From Spinacia oleracea (lineage: Eukaryota; Streptophyta; Magnoliopsida; Caryophyllales; Amaranthaceae), in the NCBI RefSeq assembly GCF_020520425.1, contig NC_079487.1, positions 113,184,141 through 113,248,140 of the forward strand: 64,000 bases of DNA, in the 5' to 3' direction. The notes beneath the pieces are model-generated. The model saw only the letters and a list, made by a program, of their open reading frames with translations, had not been told where the DNA came from and did not search any database. The position numbers and the translations under genes are program-made. Every line of letters starts with the position of its first letter. The stretch's first letter is position 1. Positions 1 to 10,831 of the stretch are shown in pieces.

Positions 1-1915
1 CTTACTTTGGGAAGACTAGTATCGGACAAGACCTATGAAACTTTACAGTAAGAGATGAAGATCTGTCATAAGTAAATTTCATTAAAATTATTAGACACTA
101 AATCCTCAATACCTGAGTGATTTGAGATTACTTGTTTGAGAACTGGTTGCTTTGACGTTGACCAACCGTCGCACCGTAAAAGGAGGCTATAAAGGCAACG
201 CTCAGGTAATCACCTATCAAACGAAGTCTAATCTCAAGATCGCAAGATTGGGATTGTCCTCCCATAAATCGGGATGAGATGCTTAAAAGTTGTACAAGGC
301 CACTCGGAGAGCTAGAAACTGTGAAATGCATGGCCGTGCTCGGATGAATCATAGGCTATGATTATCTGTTTATTTGATCAGTTGAACTCTGAAACCGAGG
401 AACACCTCTGGACATAATAAGGATGACAACTCTTACCTTATGTTCAAGAGCAAGCATCGAGCGACAAAGGAATTAGGAAATGCACACTTGTCCCTAAGGA
501 CAAGTGGGAGACTGAAGGAAATAATGCCCTTGGTCCAAGTATGCATTCTATGTTAAGTCTAATAAGTGCGGTTCATTATTAATTAACAAGTTAATAATTC
601 AGTGAGATCAAGTGAGCTGAATGCATAGCTAGAGGCCGCTTCAGTTCAAGTGGAATTAATGATATTAATCCACAGCTTACTCTTGACTGAACCCGTAGGG
701 TCACACAAATAGTACGTAAACGGATCAAATATTTAATGGCATTAAATACTCTATCTATGGATATTCGGAATCGACGGATCTTGGTTTCAGTGGGAGCTGA
801 GATCGTCACAAGCAAGAAATGAATACTCCGGAAACGATGATATTGTCGGAAACGGAAATATGAATCGTATCGGAAATATAAATATTATCCAAGTCGTAGA
901 TGTTGCCGGAAACGGAAACATGGTACGTATCGGAAAATATTATCGGAAATGGAAATATTGCCGGAATCGGAAATATTGCCGGAAACGGAAATATTGTCAG
1001 AATCGGAAATATTATCGGAATCGGAAAATAATTCCGGAAACGGAAATATTAAATAGTTGTTCGAAACGGAAATTAAATCCGGAATCAGAAATATTAAATA
1101 TTGTTCGTATCGGAAATGAATTCTGAAACCGGGAATTTTATCGGAAGCGTATCGTACGAATAAGCATCGGACGAGGCCTGTCGGACGAAGGCCCAGCACG
1201 AAGCCAGGCCATCGCCTAGCAAGCAATGGCGCGCCACAACACAGCCCAAGGCTGCGGCAGGCCTACCGCAAGGCAGGCCCAGCGCGCAGCTTAGGCCATG
1301 GCAGCCTCGTGGGCTGCGGTAGCTCGCATGGGCTTCGTGGGCGTGTGGGCTGTGCGCGGGCATGGCCTGCATGCTTGCGGGTCATGCTCGTGTGTGTGTT
1401 TGTGTCCATGCATAATTCCTAAAACTATTAGGATTTAATGTATGATTAAATTCCTATTCCTATTAGGATTATTTAATTAAATAGAGTCCTTGTAGGATTC
1501 TAAGTTTAATTAAATCGTATCCTACTAGGATTCCAGTCCCCTTTCCAAACCTCTATAAATAAGGGCCTAGGGTCATAATTTATACGAACGATTGAAGTAT
1601 TCAAAGGGTAAATTTTTGAAAGAAAATTCAGCCACTCTCTTGCACTAATAGCCGAAAATTCCTAAGCACCTTAAGGGCGATTCTAGTTGGTCAATCTTGA
1701 GGCGGATCCGGACGTACTGTGGACTATCTACGGAGGGACGACACTTGGAGTCCTAAAGACTTGTTCTTGTTCGGTTCGGGCGCAGCTAGGGAAGGCACGC
1801 TACAACATGTATGCATCAATTCTATGCTAAATGATTATGTGAATATAATATGCTTTCCTGGCTTTATGGTTTTTCCGCATGATTTATGAATTGTCATATG
1901 TATCATAACCTAACA
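1..1915 (+). mobile_element. Angela-type Copia element, 3' part (runs off left edge)
   Basis: This is the end of an LTR retrotransposon fossil of the same family as the complete copy at 18482-28989, but in the opposite orientation. Positions 1-512 match the internal stretch between the coding region and the 3' LTR of that copy. A purine tract (AAGTGGGAGAC, 502-512) sits directly before the LTR that starts at 513, as expected for a polypurine tract. Nothing of the coding region is inside the window. The element has inserted into the Gypsy-like sequence that begins at 1916, and the five bases 1916-1920 (CATGC) would be its right target duplication; the left one is outside the window. Confidence 0.85.
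513..1915 (+). repeat. 3' LTR of the left Angela-type element
   Basis: The LTR is about 1403 bp, begins TGAAGG and ends CTAACA. It aligns along its length with the reverse complement of the 1434-bp LTRs at 18482-19915 and 27556-28989, but with many substitutions and small indels, so it is an older copy or another subfamily. It carries the same array of short CGGAAAT-type repeats (about 838-1130), a GC-rich block (1190-1380) and a TATA-like CTATAAATAAGG near 1552. Confidence 0.85.
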
Positions 1916-3732
1916 CATGCACCAAAGCAGTGCGCCACTTCTTTAGCGAGTCCAGCAGAATGAACATCTGCACAAAACAGCAAGAGTAAAAAACTAGAGA
2001 AACGAGAATATGTAAATAATGAAGGCATAATGAAACTCACATCCAGTGCCGAGGACTGCATGGCGGCAAGCTGATTCTCGGCCGCCTCAGGAAGGGTCTC
2101 AGCATATTTGAGAGGAATGGAATTGCGCATCAAAGTCATTATCCTCCTTCTGTCATGAGAGCTGAACCCGCCTGAAGAAGGGATCTGATCCAATTCAGCA
2201 TCAATGTCTTTCTGAGGGTCGGGTATTTCTATGGGAAAAACAACGGCCTTAGAATCACTGGGAGAGACTATAGAACTGCTAGACGAGGAACGACAGGTGG
2301 TTACGATGTTGGAGTAAAACTTACCCCCAGAATTTCTAGCTCTTTCCGCCGCCTTCAGAGGAATATTCCGGCGGACGGCTTCAGCAATTCCCGCAAGAGG
2401 ATCGATCGTCGCTCCAGCTTTCCGAGAGCTAGGAGAAGCGGATGCAGTCTTAGGGACGGCAAACACCTTAGGTGCCTTCGAAGCCGTTGACTTGAAGACG
2501 GGTTTCCCTGTGCCGCCAGCCTTGCGCTTGGAAGAAGGTGTCGCGTCCGTGACCGCCTTCCTCGAACTCTGAAGAAACAAAAACATATAAGTTGCAAACA
2601 TCAATGGAAATTACATAGGAAGGCTTGAACAATACCTTCTCCTCAGCAGCAGGAGGGGGAGCCATCTGCTCTGGGACGGCTTGCTCTGCCGCCTGCTGAC
2701 GCTGCCAAGCCTTAAAGGTGCTGGCGTCAAGTACCTTTGCCAGCCAGGACGGCATATCCACTCGGCCTTTGGAAGCATCGTCCAGCTTATCCATGGCCTC
2801 GTCTGAAAAATCAAATAAAGACATCAGTAAAGTAAAGTTTTGATAAAACAGTGAAAGATTTGAAGTATATCAACATTACCTCTCGGAATATACGGACACA
2901 AGCCCACAGCCGAGAGGAAAACGGGATCGGCCAGTTGATCCAAATGAGGAAACCATCCCACGGGTATGTAGGCCGTCTTGTCCCTAACTATGAGCGGCTT
3001 GGCCTTGAACAAAGACGAGACCCGTTTCCAGAGGGCGGCGGAGACCGGAGGGAAAGAGCCGCCCTTTCCAACAAAATTGGGATTAAAAGTCCAACGTCTC
3101 ATCCGCTCGCACATCTCCAAATTGGTGGTTTTGATAACCACCCGCTTCTTTCTCCAGTGACGCCATTTGGACGCCTTGCCCATCACCGTCCGATAAGCTC
3201 CCTTGTACGTAAGGATTAGCCAACCCGCGACAACTTTGGAAACTTGGGACATGGAGGCGATCCTCAGGAACGCTGGGAAGGAGGGAGTAATACCTTCGAG
3301 CTCACAACGGGAGATATAACCGAACACACCAGCCCAAGAATTGGGGGACATTTGGTTCAGACCAATGTTGAAGCCGTCCAACAATTCCACCACAAAGGGG
3401 TGAGGAGGGAATCTCATGCCAAGCTTCAGAAAGGAGCTGTACACGGCAAATTTCCATTCCACTAGTCCAAAGCTGGTGCAGTCCATACCAGTCGGCATGC
3501 GAAACTTATACTCAGAACCTAGATTCAGAGACTTCCCATAATCCCTACCCTGGATGGTGAGGAAAGTCAGCCACGGCTGAAGTGGGAAGATCTCGCTGGG
3601 GTGAAGGTGACCTTCCTCTCCACCTGACGTGCCCGCCGGCACGACATCGGCGCGCTCGTTTGAAGGGACGTCCTCTTCCATGGGAGAAGAAGATTCCCCT
3701 TCGAATTGCTCTTCATCTTCTATTCGCGCCAT
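1916..3732 (-). other. antisense accessory coding blocks of the Tat-like fossil
   Basis: Three minus-strand coding-like blocks separated by intron-like gaps, the first one starting with an ATG at 3732. The first block resembles the gypsy-type transposon domain found in plant Gypsy elements; the others are Ser/Lys/Ala-rich with no recognisable fold. Family knowledge: antisense ORFs of Tat elements are often spliced and of unknown function. The last block is cut by the Copia insertion at 1915. I see no evidence for a host gene here. Confidence 0.6.
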
Positions 3733-4080
3733 GATACCCTACACAGGCTGAAGACTTGGCTCAAGACGAGGGGCATTACTTGAAAAGAGAAGACGTCAAA
3801 AGGGCAGGTTGACGCCCTCAGTTTGATGAAGCCCTCGCATGATTAATAAGAGAGAATTGGGAAGGATCAAAATCAACAAACAAATTTGTCCAAAGAAAAC
3901 ATTACCTGATAGATCAAAGAGAATTTTTGAAGAAACTTGATGAAGAACTGCAAGAACAGGGCTTTGAAGATTGTGGCGGCGCTACAGTGAATTTCGGTGG
4001 ATGTTAAACGCCGGAAATCGCCTTCTCCTATGGCTCTCAAATGATCACTAGAAATGAGGGGGAAAATCACTCAAAATGGC

Positions 4081-4096
4081 CACTTATTTATAGAGG
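4081..4096 (-). promoter_or_regulatory. TATA box upstream of the antisense blocks
   Basis: On the minus strand the stretch reads CCTCTATAAATAAGTG, a good TATA box about 350 bp upstream of the first antisense ATG at 3732. It would allow the antisense ORF to be transcribed on its own, opposite to the LTR promoter. Confidence 0.45.
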
Positions 4097-4197
4097 GGTA
4101 AGAAATGATTACCCCTGCCACGCGTCGTCATCCCATTGAACAATCCAAGAGCAGTGAAAAGTAACGTCTGTTTTCACTCCTCATGAGGGGAAAATAA

Positions 4198-4694
4198 TGT
4201 GGGCTTAATAGTTGCACCTTTAAGCCCAAGGAAGCCAAGATAACTAGGAAAACAAATCCATGGCCCAAGCCCAAGAAGCAGGCCTGGACCTTGGTGTTCA
4301 GATAAAATAAAGGCACAACCTTAGTTAAGGAGGCCCATAAGCTCTGGCCCAACTTGCTATAAGGTCATTGACAGAAGGACACATGTCCCCAAATCCTACG
4401 GAGCACACAGATAGGGATAAGGGATCACTTCCCAAGAAACCCTAGCTCTATAAATAGGGCTCAGATCCCAAGGAAAGAGATCAATCACTTCATTCCCACC
4501 AACTTAGCATTAACTTTGCTCTGCCCTCTCTCTACAAATTATTTCTCTCTCTAACATATACTTACTTAAGCATCGGAGGGAATATTCCTACGGGAATATT
4601 CTTGTTTTGCAGGTTTCCAGAAGTTCGTGCCAGATCATACTTGATACCTCCGAGGAACGCGTGACACGTCATCACCGTAAAAGATCCCACAACA
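4198..4694 (+). repeat. probable 3' LTR of the Tat-like element
   Basis: A purine-rich tract (GAGGGGAAAATAA) precedes a TG at 4198, and the stretch ends CACAACA at 4694, directly before unrelated Copia sequence. Inside is a clear plus-strand TATA box (CTATAAATAGGG near 4447) followed by pyrimidine-rich leader. No second LTR is in the window to confirm the ends, so the left border is tentative. Confidence 0.45.
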
Positions 4695-5390
4695 GAAAGG
4701 ATTCGTCATTGATTTGGGTCTACATCATGATCAGACTATAGTGTACTTTGAGTCTCAGTGCAATCTGTTTAGCTAAGGGTCAAGTTTATCATTAGAGGAC
4801 TAAGCACATCGATGTAAAGTATCATTTTCTTAGAAGTGAGAAGAGAATTAAGGTGAACAAAGTGAGTACTGCTGATGACCCCGCCGATATGTTCACCAAG
4901 CCGGTCCCACATAGCAAGTTACAACATTGCTTGGACTTGCTAAATGTTAGGAGTTGTTGATTTCCCTTAATGAGGGCAAAATCTGATGCATAGGAGTTTC
5001 TGGTACGTCTGGCATTATTATGGTGCATCTGGTACATCTGTTATTTGTGAGTAGGATTCAAGTCAAAGTGGAGATTTGTTAGAATAATGACTTGAATCGG
5101 TCGAGCCCCTTAATGCAATGCCCCTTACGGTATCTGTTGTTCTGGACTAGTGTTATCTGTTTGGGGCCTATTTTTTGGGCTTTTTTTGCATCTGTTTAGA
5201 GAGTACTATATAAACTCTTTAGGATATAAGCTAGTCATATTCTGTAATCTGTACTCCTCAAGATCAATAAAACTTACTTCCCTTTACCTATGGATGTAGC
5301 TAACACGTTGTTAGTGAACCACGTTAAATCTGTTCGTTATTTATTTACGTTATTTAATCTTTCTTTACTTTCGTTATAATCCAATTTTTT
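4695..5390 (+). mobile_element. Copia fragment: RNase H end plus 3' LTR
   Basis: Fossil 3' end of a Copia element of the TNT1/Tork style. The stretch to about 4960 shows RNase H-end similarity (for example STADDPADMFTKPVPHSK). A purine tract (AAGTGGAGATT) then precedes an LTR starting TGTTAGAATAATG at about 5077, ending near 5390. The fragment is broken. Its left end coincides with the end of the Gypsy LTR, so the Gypsy element probably inserted into this older Copia. Confidence 0.7.
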
Positions 5391-6070
5391 TTGGGCATTA
5401 TTTTCACATAATTATGCAATGTGACGTTCAAGACATTCAAGACTTGGAAATGACGACATGATATGACAACATGTCACGTAACGGACACAATGGGCATTGA
5501 CAACATTTCATTACACTAAGCCAATAAGAGAAATACGATAAAAAAAACTTAAGTTTTTCTTTTTATGAAAAAGCTGACATAATACGTTAATTAAGGGATA
5601 AACCGTATGAGAGTACATAAGGAAAAAGCTTTTTAGGATAATGATTGGCTCACACTTGTTCTACACCAAACAACATTAACTAATTAGTAGGGTGATGCCC
5701 AAAACAAATTGCCACCATAAGATAACTAGTTTTATCTCGTGCATTCACGCGTGTTTCTTGATTTCAAATTTTGGATATATGCTAGCTAGTATGGAATAGG
5801 CGATCGATAATTCAAAATTTTCAAAACATCATAAGATCATGGGTTTGGAGTGTGAAATTAAAATTGGAATGTGAAACAGAGGAAATTAATTATAAGGAAA
5901 ATAATATAAGATTATTACATGTAAAGCGAGAAGATCGAAGAAATGATAGATAAAAAGAAAATTTAATTTTTGTATTAAAAAAATAACGCGTGGCGTCATG
6001 GACTCCTGAAGTCATGGTAGACAAACTTACCATTTTAAACTATTACTTAATATATCGAAAATATTCACCA
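5391..6070. other. AT-rich intergenic stretch
   Basis: No coding potential, RNA gene or clear repeat seen on either strand. It separates the Copia fragment from the Mutator-like element. Confidence 0.6.
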
Positions 6071-6208
6071 ATTTTTCACCAAATGCCCCTCAGGTTTACT
6101 TTAATGCACCAAATACCCCTAAACTTTTCAAAATGCACCAAACACCCCTGACGTATGCAATAATATCATTAAATGCCCTTTTGTCTGACGGACGTTAACC
6201 CTCCGTTA
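6071..6208 (+). repeat. left terminal inverted repeat of the MULE
   Basis: 138 bp, starting ATTTTTCACCAAATGCCCCT and ending CCCTCCGTTA. It is itself built from spaced copies of a word like CACCAAATRCCCCT (three copies in the first 80 bp), a likely transposase binding module. It matches the reverse complement of 11414-11551 at 137 of 138 positions. Confidence 0.93.
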
Positions 6209-6559
6209 CCATGTTTTTACCTTGTTGCCCTTACTTGTCCTTTCTGGCGCCATATCAAAAAAGAAAAAAAAAAAAAAAAAAAAATTCAAAACCTAACTTC
6301 CCAACTTCTTCCTCGACATTTCTCTCTGTTCTCTTACACCATTAGAGAGCACTTGAGTACCAAACCAAAGAGAGAGAAAGATCGAAATTCGCTGGGATTT
6401 GTGTAAAACAACTCGCAATAGTTAGTCGAAGTAAATCCCCACGAAAAGATCGACAATTTGGTCCAAAAATCTGCAGTTTTCGCGAGTCCTACAAAAGTGG
6501 GTGCAAGGAGAGCAAAGGACTGGAATTTGTGGCTTCAACTTCATCAAAATTGTGTCAAG

Positions 6560-6782
6560 GTTAGTTCACTCAATTCGTTTCTTGTTCTTGGTGCTATTTT
6601 TTGCGAATTTTGCTTTGATTAGGGTTAGGGTTTTGCTAAAATCGTGATTTTTCCATGAGATGGGTTAACTTGAATTTTGGGGTGTTAATGGTAAAACATA
6701 GTGTCTGGTTGTGCTTTGTTGTTTTGCCTAATGATTTAGTTCATTAATTTGAATTTTTGTGTTGTGTTTATTGTTTGTATAG
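6560..6782 (+). other. 5'-UTR intron of the MULE transposase gene
   Basis: Donor AAG|GTTAGT at 6559/6560 and acceptor TTTGTATAG at 6782, one base before the ATG at 6784. A leader intron of this kind is common in plant MULE transposases. Inferred from splice signals only. Confidence 0.55.
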
Positions 6783-6783
6783 G

Positions 6784-9700
6784 ATGGTCGCAATTTGGTT
6801 GTTATGTCATTATAATGATCGGAATTTTGATGTGAGGGTACAAGATACTGATGAAACGAACTACATGGATTTGGTTGATGACTTGTTTGATGATTCTATT
6901 AAGCAAGATGTTCTGATTCCCGATTTATTTAGATTGTTTTATGTTAATCCTAGTACGAATAAAAGAGTAGAATTGTTGAATGATGTTGGTTTGATGGGCA
7001 TGTGGGGTTTATTTAAGCGCACAGATACTGTGGAAATATGGATAGAGAAGGCAAATGAGAAGGAAACTTCAATCCAATTTAGGACTGCAGTTAAGAAAAG
7101 GAAGGATAGGAAGGAAAGGAAGGCTGCAGAACTTAGAAGGAAAGCTGAGGAGTTTGAGAGGGAGAGGGAAGAGGAAAGGAGAAGGTTAGAAAGGGAGGCT
7201 GAGATTCAAAGGGATTTGGAGGAGCAATTGGCAAACACAGTGGCAGTTGAGGTGCCTGTGTATGATGTTGAGGATTTAAGCGTAGAGTACGTACGTGTTT
7301 ACAGCTCACAACATGCTGACTGCTTTTCCCCGGGAGGTTCCCAACCACCAAATACACAAAAAGAGCCTTCACCACCACCAAGAGAGCCCTCACCACCACC
7401 AAATGTTCCATCACCACCAAGAGAGCCCTCACCACCACCAAATAATCCATCACCACCACCAAGAAGTCCCTCACCACCACCAAATAATCCATCACCACCA
7501 CCAAGAAGTCCCTCACCACCACCAACCTCACCACAGACACAACCACAGCAACAACAACAACAGAAAGAACATCAGCAACAACAACAAACAGAACATCAAC
7601 AACAACAACAAACAGAACAACAGCAACACCAACCCACAGAACAGCAGCAACAACATCAAACAGAACACCAGCCAGATCAGACACCCCCTCCTAACAGGGC
7701 TGAGTTAAACAAAGGGAGGGGTTTCAGAATTTCCAGAAGTCATGCTAAGAAGACGGGTGAGTTTGTTCCTAAGAAGAGGGGGGGAAGGCCTGCTGGTTCA
7801 AGGGTGAGGAAACCCACTGCATACAATGTGGAGGAAGAGGAGCAATGGGATGATGAGAGTGATGATGAAAATTTTGAGGAGAGTGAGAGTGATAGTGAAA
7901 CTGGTTTCAACTCCGACGATTTCATTGACGAAGAAATTGAAGAAGATGAAGAACAAGATGTTCTTAAGGAGGTAATTTCTGAGAGAAGTTTTGAGGATCA
8001 TTTAGATGGGAGTAATAAGCTGGATAATTTGTATGCAAATGGGAAAGTTGTGGGAAGCATGCCATGGGGGACTATCAAGTTGCAACCATGGATGATATTC
8101 CAAAGCAAGACACACTTCATGGAGGTCTTCAGAGACTTCTGTATTCAAGAGGGATTTGCTGTGAGTGTTGAAAAGGCTGATACAACCAGATTCACTGCAA
8201 TGTGTCTGGTTGAGTCATGCAATTGGAGGATCCATGCCTGTGTGTTGTTGGATGGGGTCAGTTGGGCCATTAAAACTCTTGTCAGTGAGCACAAGTCTTG
8301 TGGGAGACTTGAGGAGAATCCCATGGTGACATCTCAGTGGCTATGCACCAAACTACTTCCTGACATTGAAGCAAATCCAGAAATCCCAATTAAGACACTT
8401 CAAAGAAAGGCATTGGGGATTTATAGGGTACAAGTGAAACAGAGGTTGATGTACAAGGTGAGAAGCCTCGGGAGGCAGCAAATTTATGGAGGTTTTGATG
8501 AGTCATATGCCCTTTTACCATCCTATGCTGAAATGATCAAATCTACCAATCCTGGGAGTTATGCCTTGGTCACTTGGACTGCAGATTCTGGTAACGTGAC
8601 ACCCCGTTTCAAGGCTTGCTTTTTCTCCTTTGCTGCACAAGTTAGGGGTTTCTTAAGAGGTTGTAGGCCTATCATAGGCATTGATGGTGCACATTTGAGT
8701 GGATACTATAAGGGAATTCTCCTCACTGCAGTTGCTATCGATGGGAATAATGAGATTTTTCCATTAGCCTATAGCATTGTGAGTACGGAGAGTATGGACA
8801 CATGGTCCTATTTTTTCAGAAGTTTGAAGGCTTTGTTTGTTCAACATGGGTGCCAGAGGGATGACTGGACTTTTATTAGTGACAGAATGAGGGTAATTAC
8901 TCCTCCCTTTCTTGGTTTTTATTATTTGTAGTATTGTTTATATTTTTTTCAGTTTTCTGGTTCACTTCCCTAGTTATTGAAACTTGGAATTGTGTTATGC
9001 AGGGAGTAGAATCTGCTTTGTATGATGTTTTCCCCAAAGCAGTCAGGAGGGTCTGTGCTCAGCATCTGTATACCAACTGCAGACAAGCTGGATACAGTGG
9101 CACAGCCTTCCATGACTTGTTCTGGGTTGCTGCTGATGCATACAATCCATATGTCTTCAACAAAGCCATGGAAAAGATTGGCAAACTCATCCCAGAAGCA
9201 GTGGGATATCTTGACAAAGTGCCTGAACAGTGGTCCAGACACAAGTTTGATGTTGGGGTCACTTGTGATCACAACACCACCAACTTTGTGGAATCCTTCA
9301 ACGCGTGTACCAAACCCTTTAGGGATCTTCCTGTTTTGTCACTTCTTGAAGGTAATCCTTTACATTTTATCCTATTTTTGTGTCATTGGAACTTATTTAT
9401 TTAGGTTTGTATTCAAGTGTCCGAGTCGGGTTTGTGTTCAAGTGTCCGAGTCGGGTATGTGTTCAAGTTTCCGAGTCGGGTATTTATTTTGCATTAAAAT
9501 GTGTGATGCCAATTATTGTATTCTGTTATGTTAGAAATAAGGTCTTGGTGCATGACGAAGATCGGGGCCAGATTTGATAAAGCTGTTGACATTGGACCCG
9601 ATCAATTGACGCCATATGCTACTAAGGAGCTTGAAGAGAGGAGTGCTGACTCGAGGTTCTGTTATGCAACTAATGCTGGGGGGGGTGAATTTGAGGTTTT

Positions 9701-10220
9701 AGATGGTCATGTGAAGTTCCCTATTAGGCTTGCTGCTAGAGTTTGTGGTTGTGGGAAATGGCAAGGGTGTGGTATACCTTGCAAGCATGCTATTAGGGTA
9801 ATATACCATCAAAGACTCAATCCTACAGATTTTGTTTCTCCTTACTTCAAAGGGGCAGCCTATAAGCTCACATACTCAGAGCATATTCACCCCATGCCTG
9901 ACTCAACACAGTGGCCTACATTTGAGCTACCTAGGATTCTTCCCCCACTAATGAGAAGGGCAGCTGGCAGACCAGCCAAGCAGAGAAGAAGAGGTGCTCA
10001 TGAGAAGAAGAGGGGGAAAAGAAACACCACTGTCAAGTGTGGGAAATGCAAGCAAATTGGGCATAACTCAAGAACCTGTAAAGGAGGTTCCACTGCAAAA
10101 CAGAGGAAAGAATCTGCTGCAGCTGCTGCTGGTTCTGCTGGTGCATCAACATCTGGTGCTAGGAAGAGGAAGGCTCCAACATCTAATGCATCGAGCAGCA
10201 AGAAGTCCAAAGCTGCATAA
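6784..10220 (+). CDS. MULE transposase, 1047 aa, three coding exons
   Basis: Coding exons 6784-8892, 9003-9351 and 9535-10220 close in frame (3144 nt). It catalyses cut-and-paste transposition by binding the TIRs. Order of parts: a PB1-like N-terminal domain (residues 1-90), a charged coiled-coil-like helix (95-150), SPPP repeats (about 193-254), a Gln/His-rich tract (254-300), an acidic patch (340-390), a MuDR-type zinc-finger DNA-binding region (about 415-510), the MULE RNase H-like core (about 615-810), a SWIM zinc finger (C890, CGCGKWQGCGIPCKH) and a CX2CX4HX4C knuckle (988-1001). Likely catalytic residues are D634 (IGIDGAHL), D700 (FISDR) and E800 (NFVESFN). The ATG at 6784 follows the leader intron; an in-frame ATG at 6757 lies in that intron. 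No stop or frameshift is seen, so it looks functional. The tail is Ala/Ser/Lys-rich and may act as a nuclear signal. Confidence 0.88.
9409..9483 (+). repeat. three 25-bp tandem repeats in the transposase intron
   Basis: Three units of 25 bp containing CAAGTGTCCGAGTCGGG (third unit one base different) inside intron 2 (9352-9534). The word is absent from the flanking exons. A length-variable intron repeat like this would be a handy marker for separating MULE copies. Confidence 0.85.
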
Positions 10221-10453
10221 CTAGAAGTAAGCTTAGGATTCAGTTTAGTATTTCTGTTTTAAAGCTTAGGTTTATTTTGAAAAACAACTTAGGTTGTGGC
10301 ACATTTTGGCATTTTTTTGTAAAGCTACCCACAACTTGATGTTCGGTTTATTTTGGAAACAAACTATTTCAGTTACGAGTTCAAAGACTTGCATATTATT
10401 GATAAATGAAATTCATGTGCTCGTGCCATTACAACCATCATTGTTTGTCTTGA
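10221..10453. other. convergent 3'-UTR spacer inside the MULE
   Basis: The transposase gene (plus) and the GRF gene (minus) end tail to tail with 233 bp between stop codons. The spacer is AT-rich with no further coding. Confidence 0.6.
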
Positions 10454-10831
10454 TTACTTCTTTACTACAAACATTAGACACAAAAACATTACAATTCCTA
10501 TTTTAATTGCTGCAGCTTGGAATTTTTTGAGCTCTTTCACTCTTTTCTTCAGTTTCTTCAGTTCGTCACTTATATTGTCGTTGTCTTCCGATGTTCCCTC
10601 ATACTCTATATTGCTCTGTTGCTGTTGGTGTTGTTGATTTTGGTGTAGAACACTTCCTTTGCACCACATAAAATGGTTACAAGGATCACACTTGTAATAT
10701 AGCCTCTGTGGATTTTTGGATGTCTCGGAGCTTTTTATTGCACATTTTTTGGAACAAATAGGACAACATTTGTTTGGAACAAGTATGTATGAAAACAGAT
10801 TGGATGATGATGTATTGGAACAAGAACTCAT
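10454..10831 (-). CDS. GRF-type zinc-finger protein with C-terminal membrane segment (MULE accessory gene)
   Basis: 125 aa, uninterrupted. Residues about 22-60 carry the GRF-finger pattern: CPIC, a basic spacer, an aromatic-rich RLYYKC and CNHFMW, giving four Cys ligands and the F-x-W signature. A short Gln/His run follows, then a Lys/Glu/Leu-rich helix (ELKKLKKRVKELKKF, coiled-coil-like) and a hydrophobic end segment (IGIVMFLCLMFVV) capped by two lysines, which looks like a tail anchor. GRF fingers bind nucleic acid in DNA-repair and RNA-processing enzymes; small plant GRF proteins with a terminal hydrophobic helix are mostly uncharacterised. It lies inside the MULE, opposite to the transposase, and has its own TATA-like box, so it is probably cargo or a helper gene of the element. 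Function unknown. Confidence 0.72.
   Translation of the reverse strand: MSSCSNTSSSNLFSYILVPNKCCPICSKKCAIKSSETSKNPQRLYYKCDPCNHFMWCKGSVLHQNQQHQQQQSNIEYEGTSEDNDNISDELKKLKKRVKELKKFQAAAIKIGIVMFLCLMFVVKK

Larger units (their letters stand above)
1916..4694 (+). mobile_element. Tat-like Gypsy retrotransposon fragment with antisense ORF
   Basis: Fossil 3' portion of a Ty3/Gypsy element. On the minus strand (1916-3732) are coding-like blocks with the sequence style of the putative gypsy-type transposon domain (Pfam PF04195), for example FPPHPFVVELLDGFNIGLNQ within the block at 2824-3732. Plant Tat-lineage elements are known to carry extra antisense ORFs between pol and the 3' LTR, and the order here fits that. 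An LTR-like stretch with a plus-strand TATA box follows (about 4198-4694). The left side is cut off by the Angela insertion at 1915/1916. No gag-pol is visible, so the fragment is broken. Confidence 0.65.

Noticed and set aside
6034-6044. 9-bp target duplication of the MULE
   Set aside because: AAACTATT occurs on both sides, but about 27 bp outside the left TIR and about 8 bp outside the right one, so it is not a convincing duplication.
7133-7684. 183-aa minus-strand frame rich in Val/Leu inside the transposase exon
   Set aside because: It is the mirror of the SPPP and Gln repeats of the transposase; repeat sequence keeps several frames open by chance.
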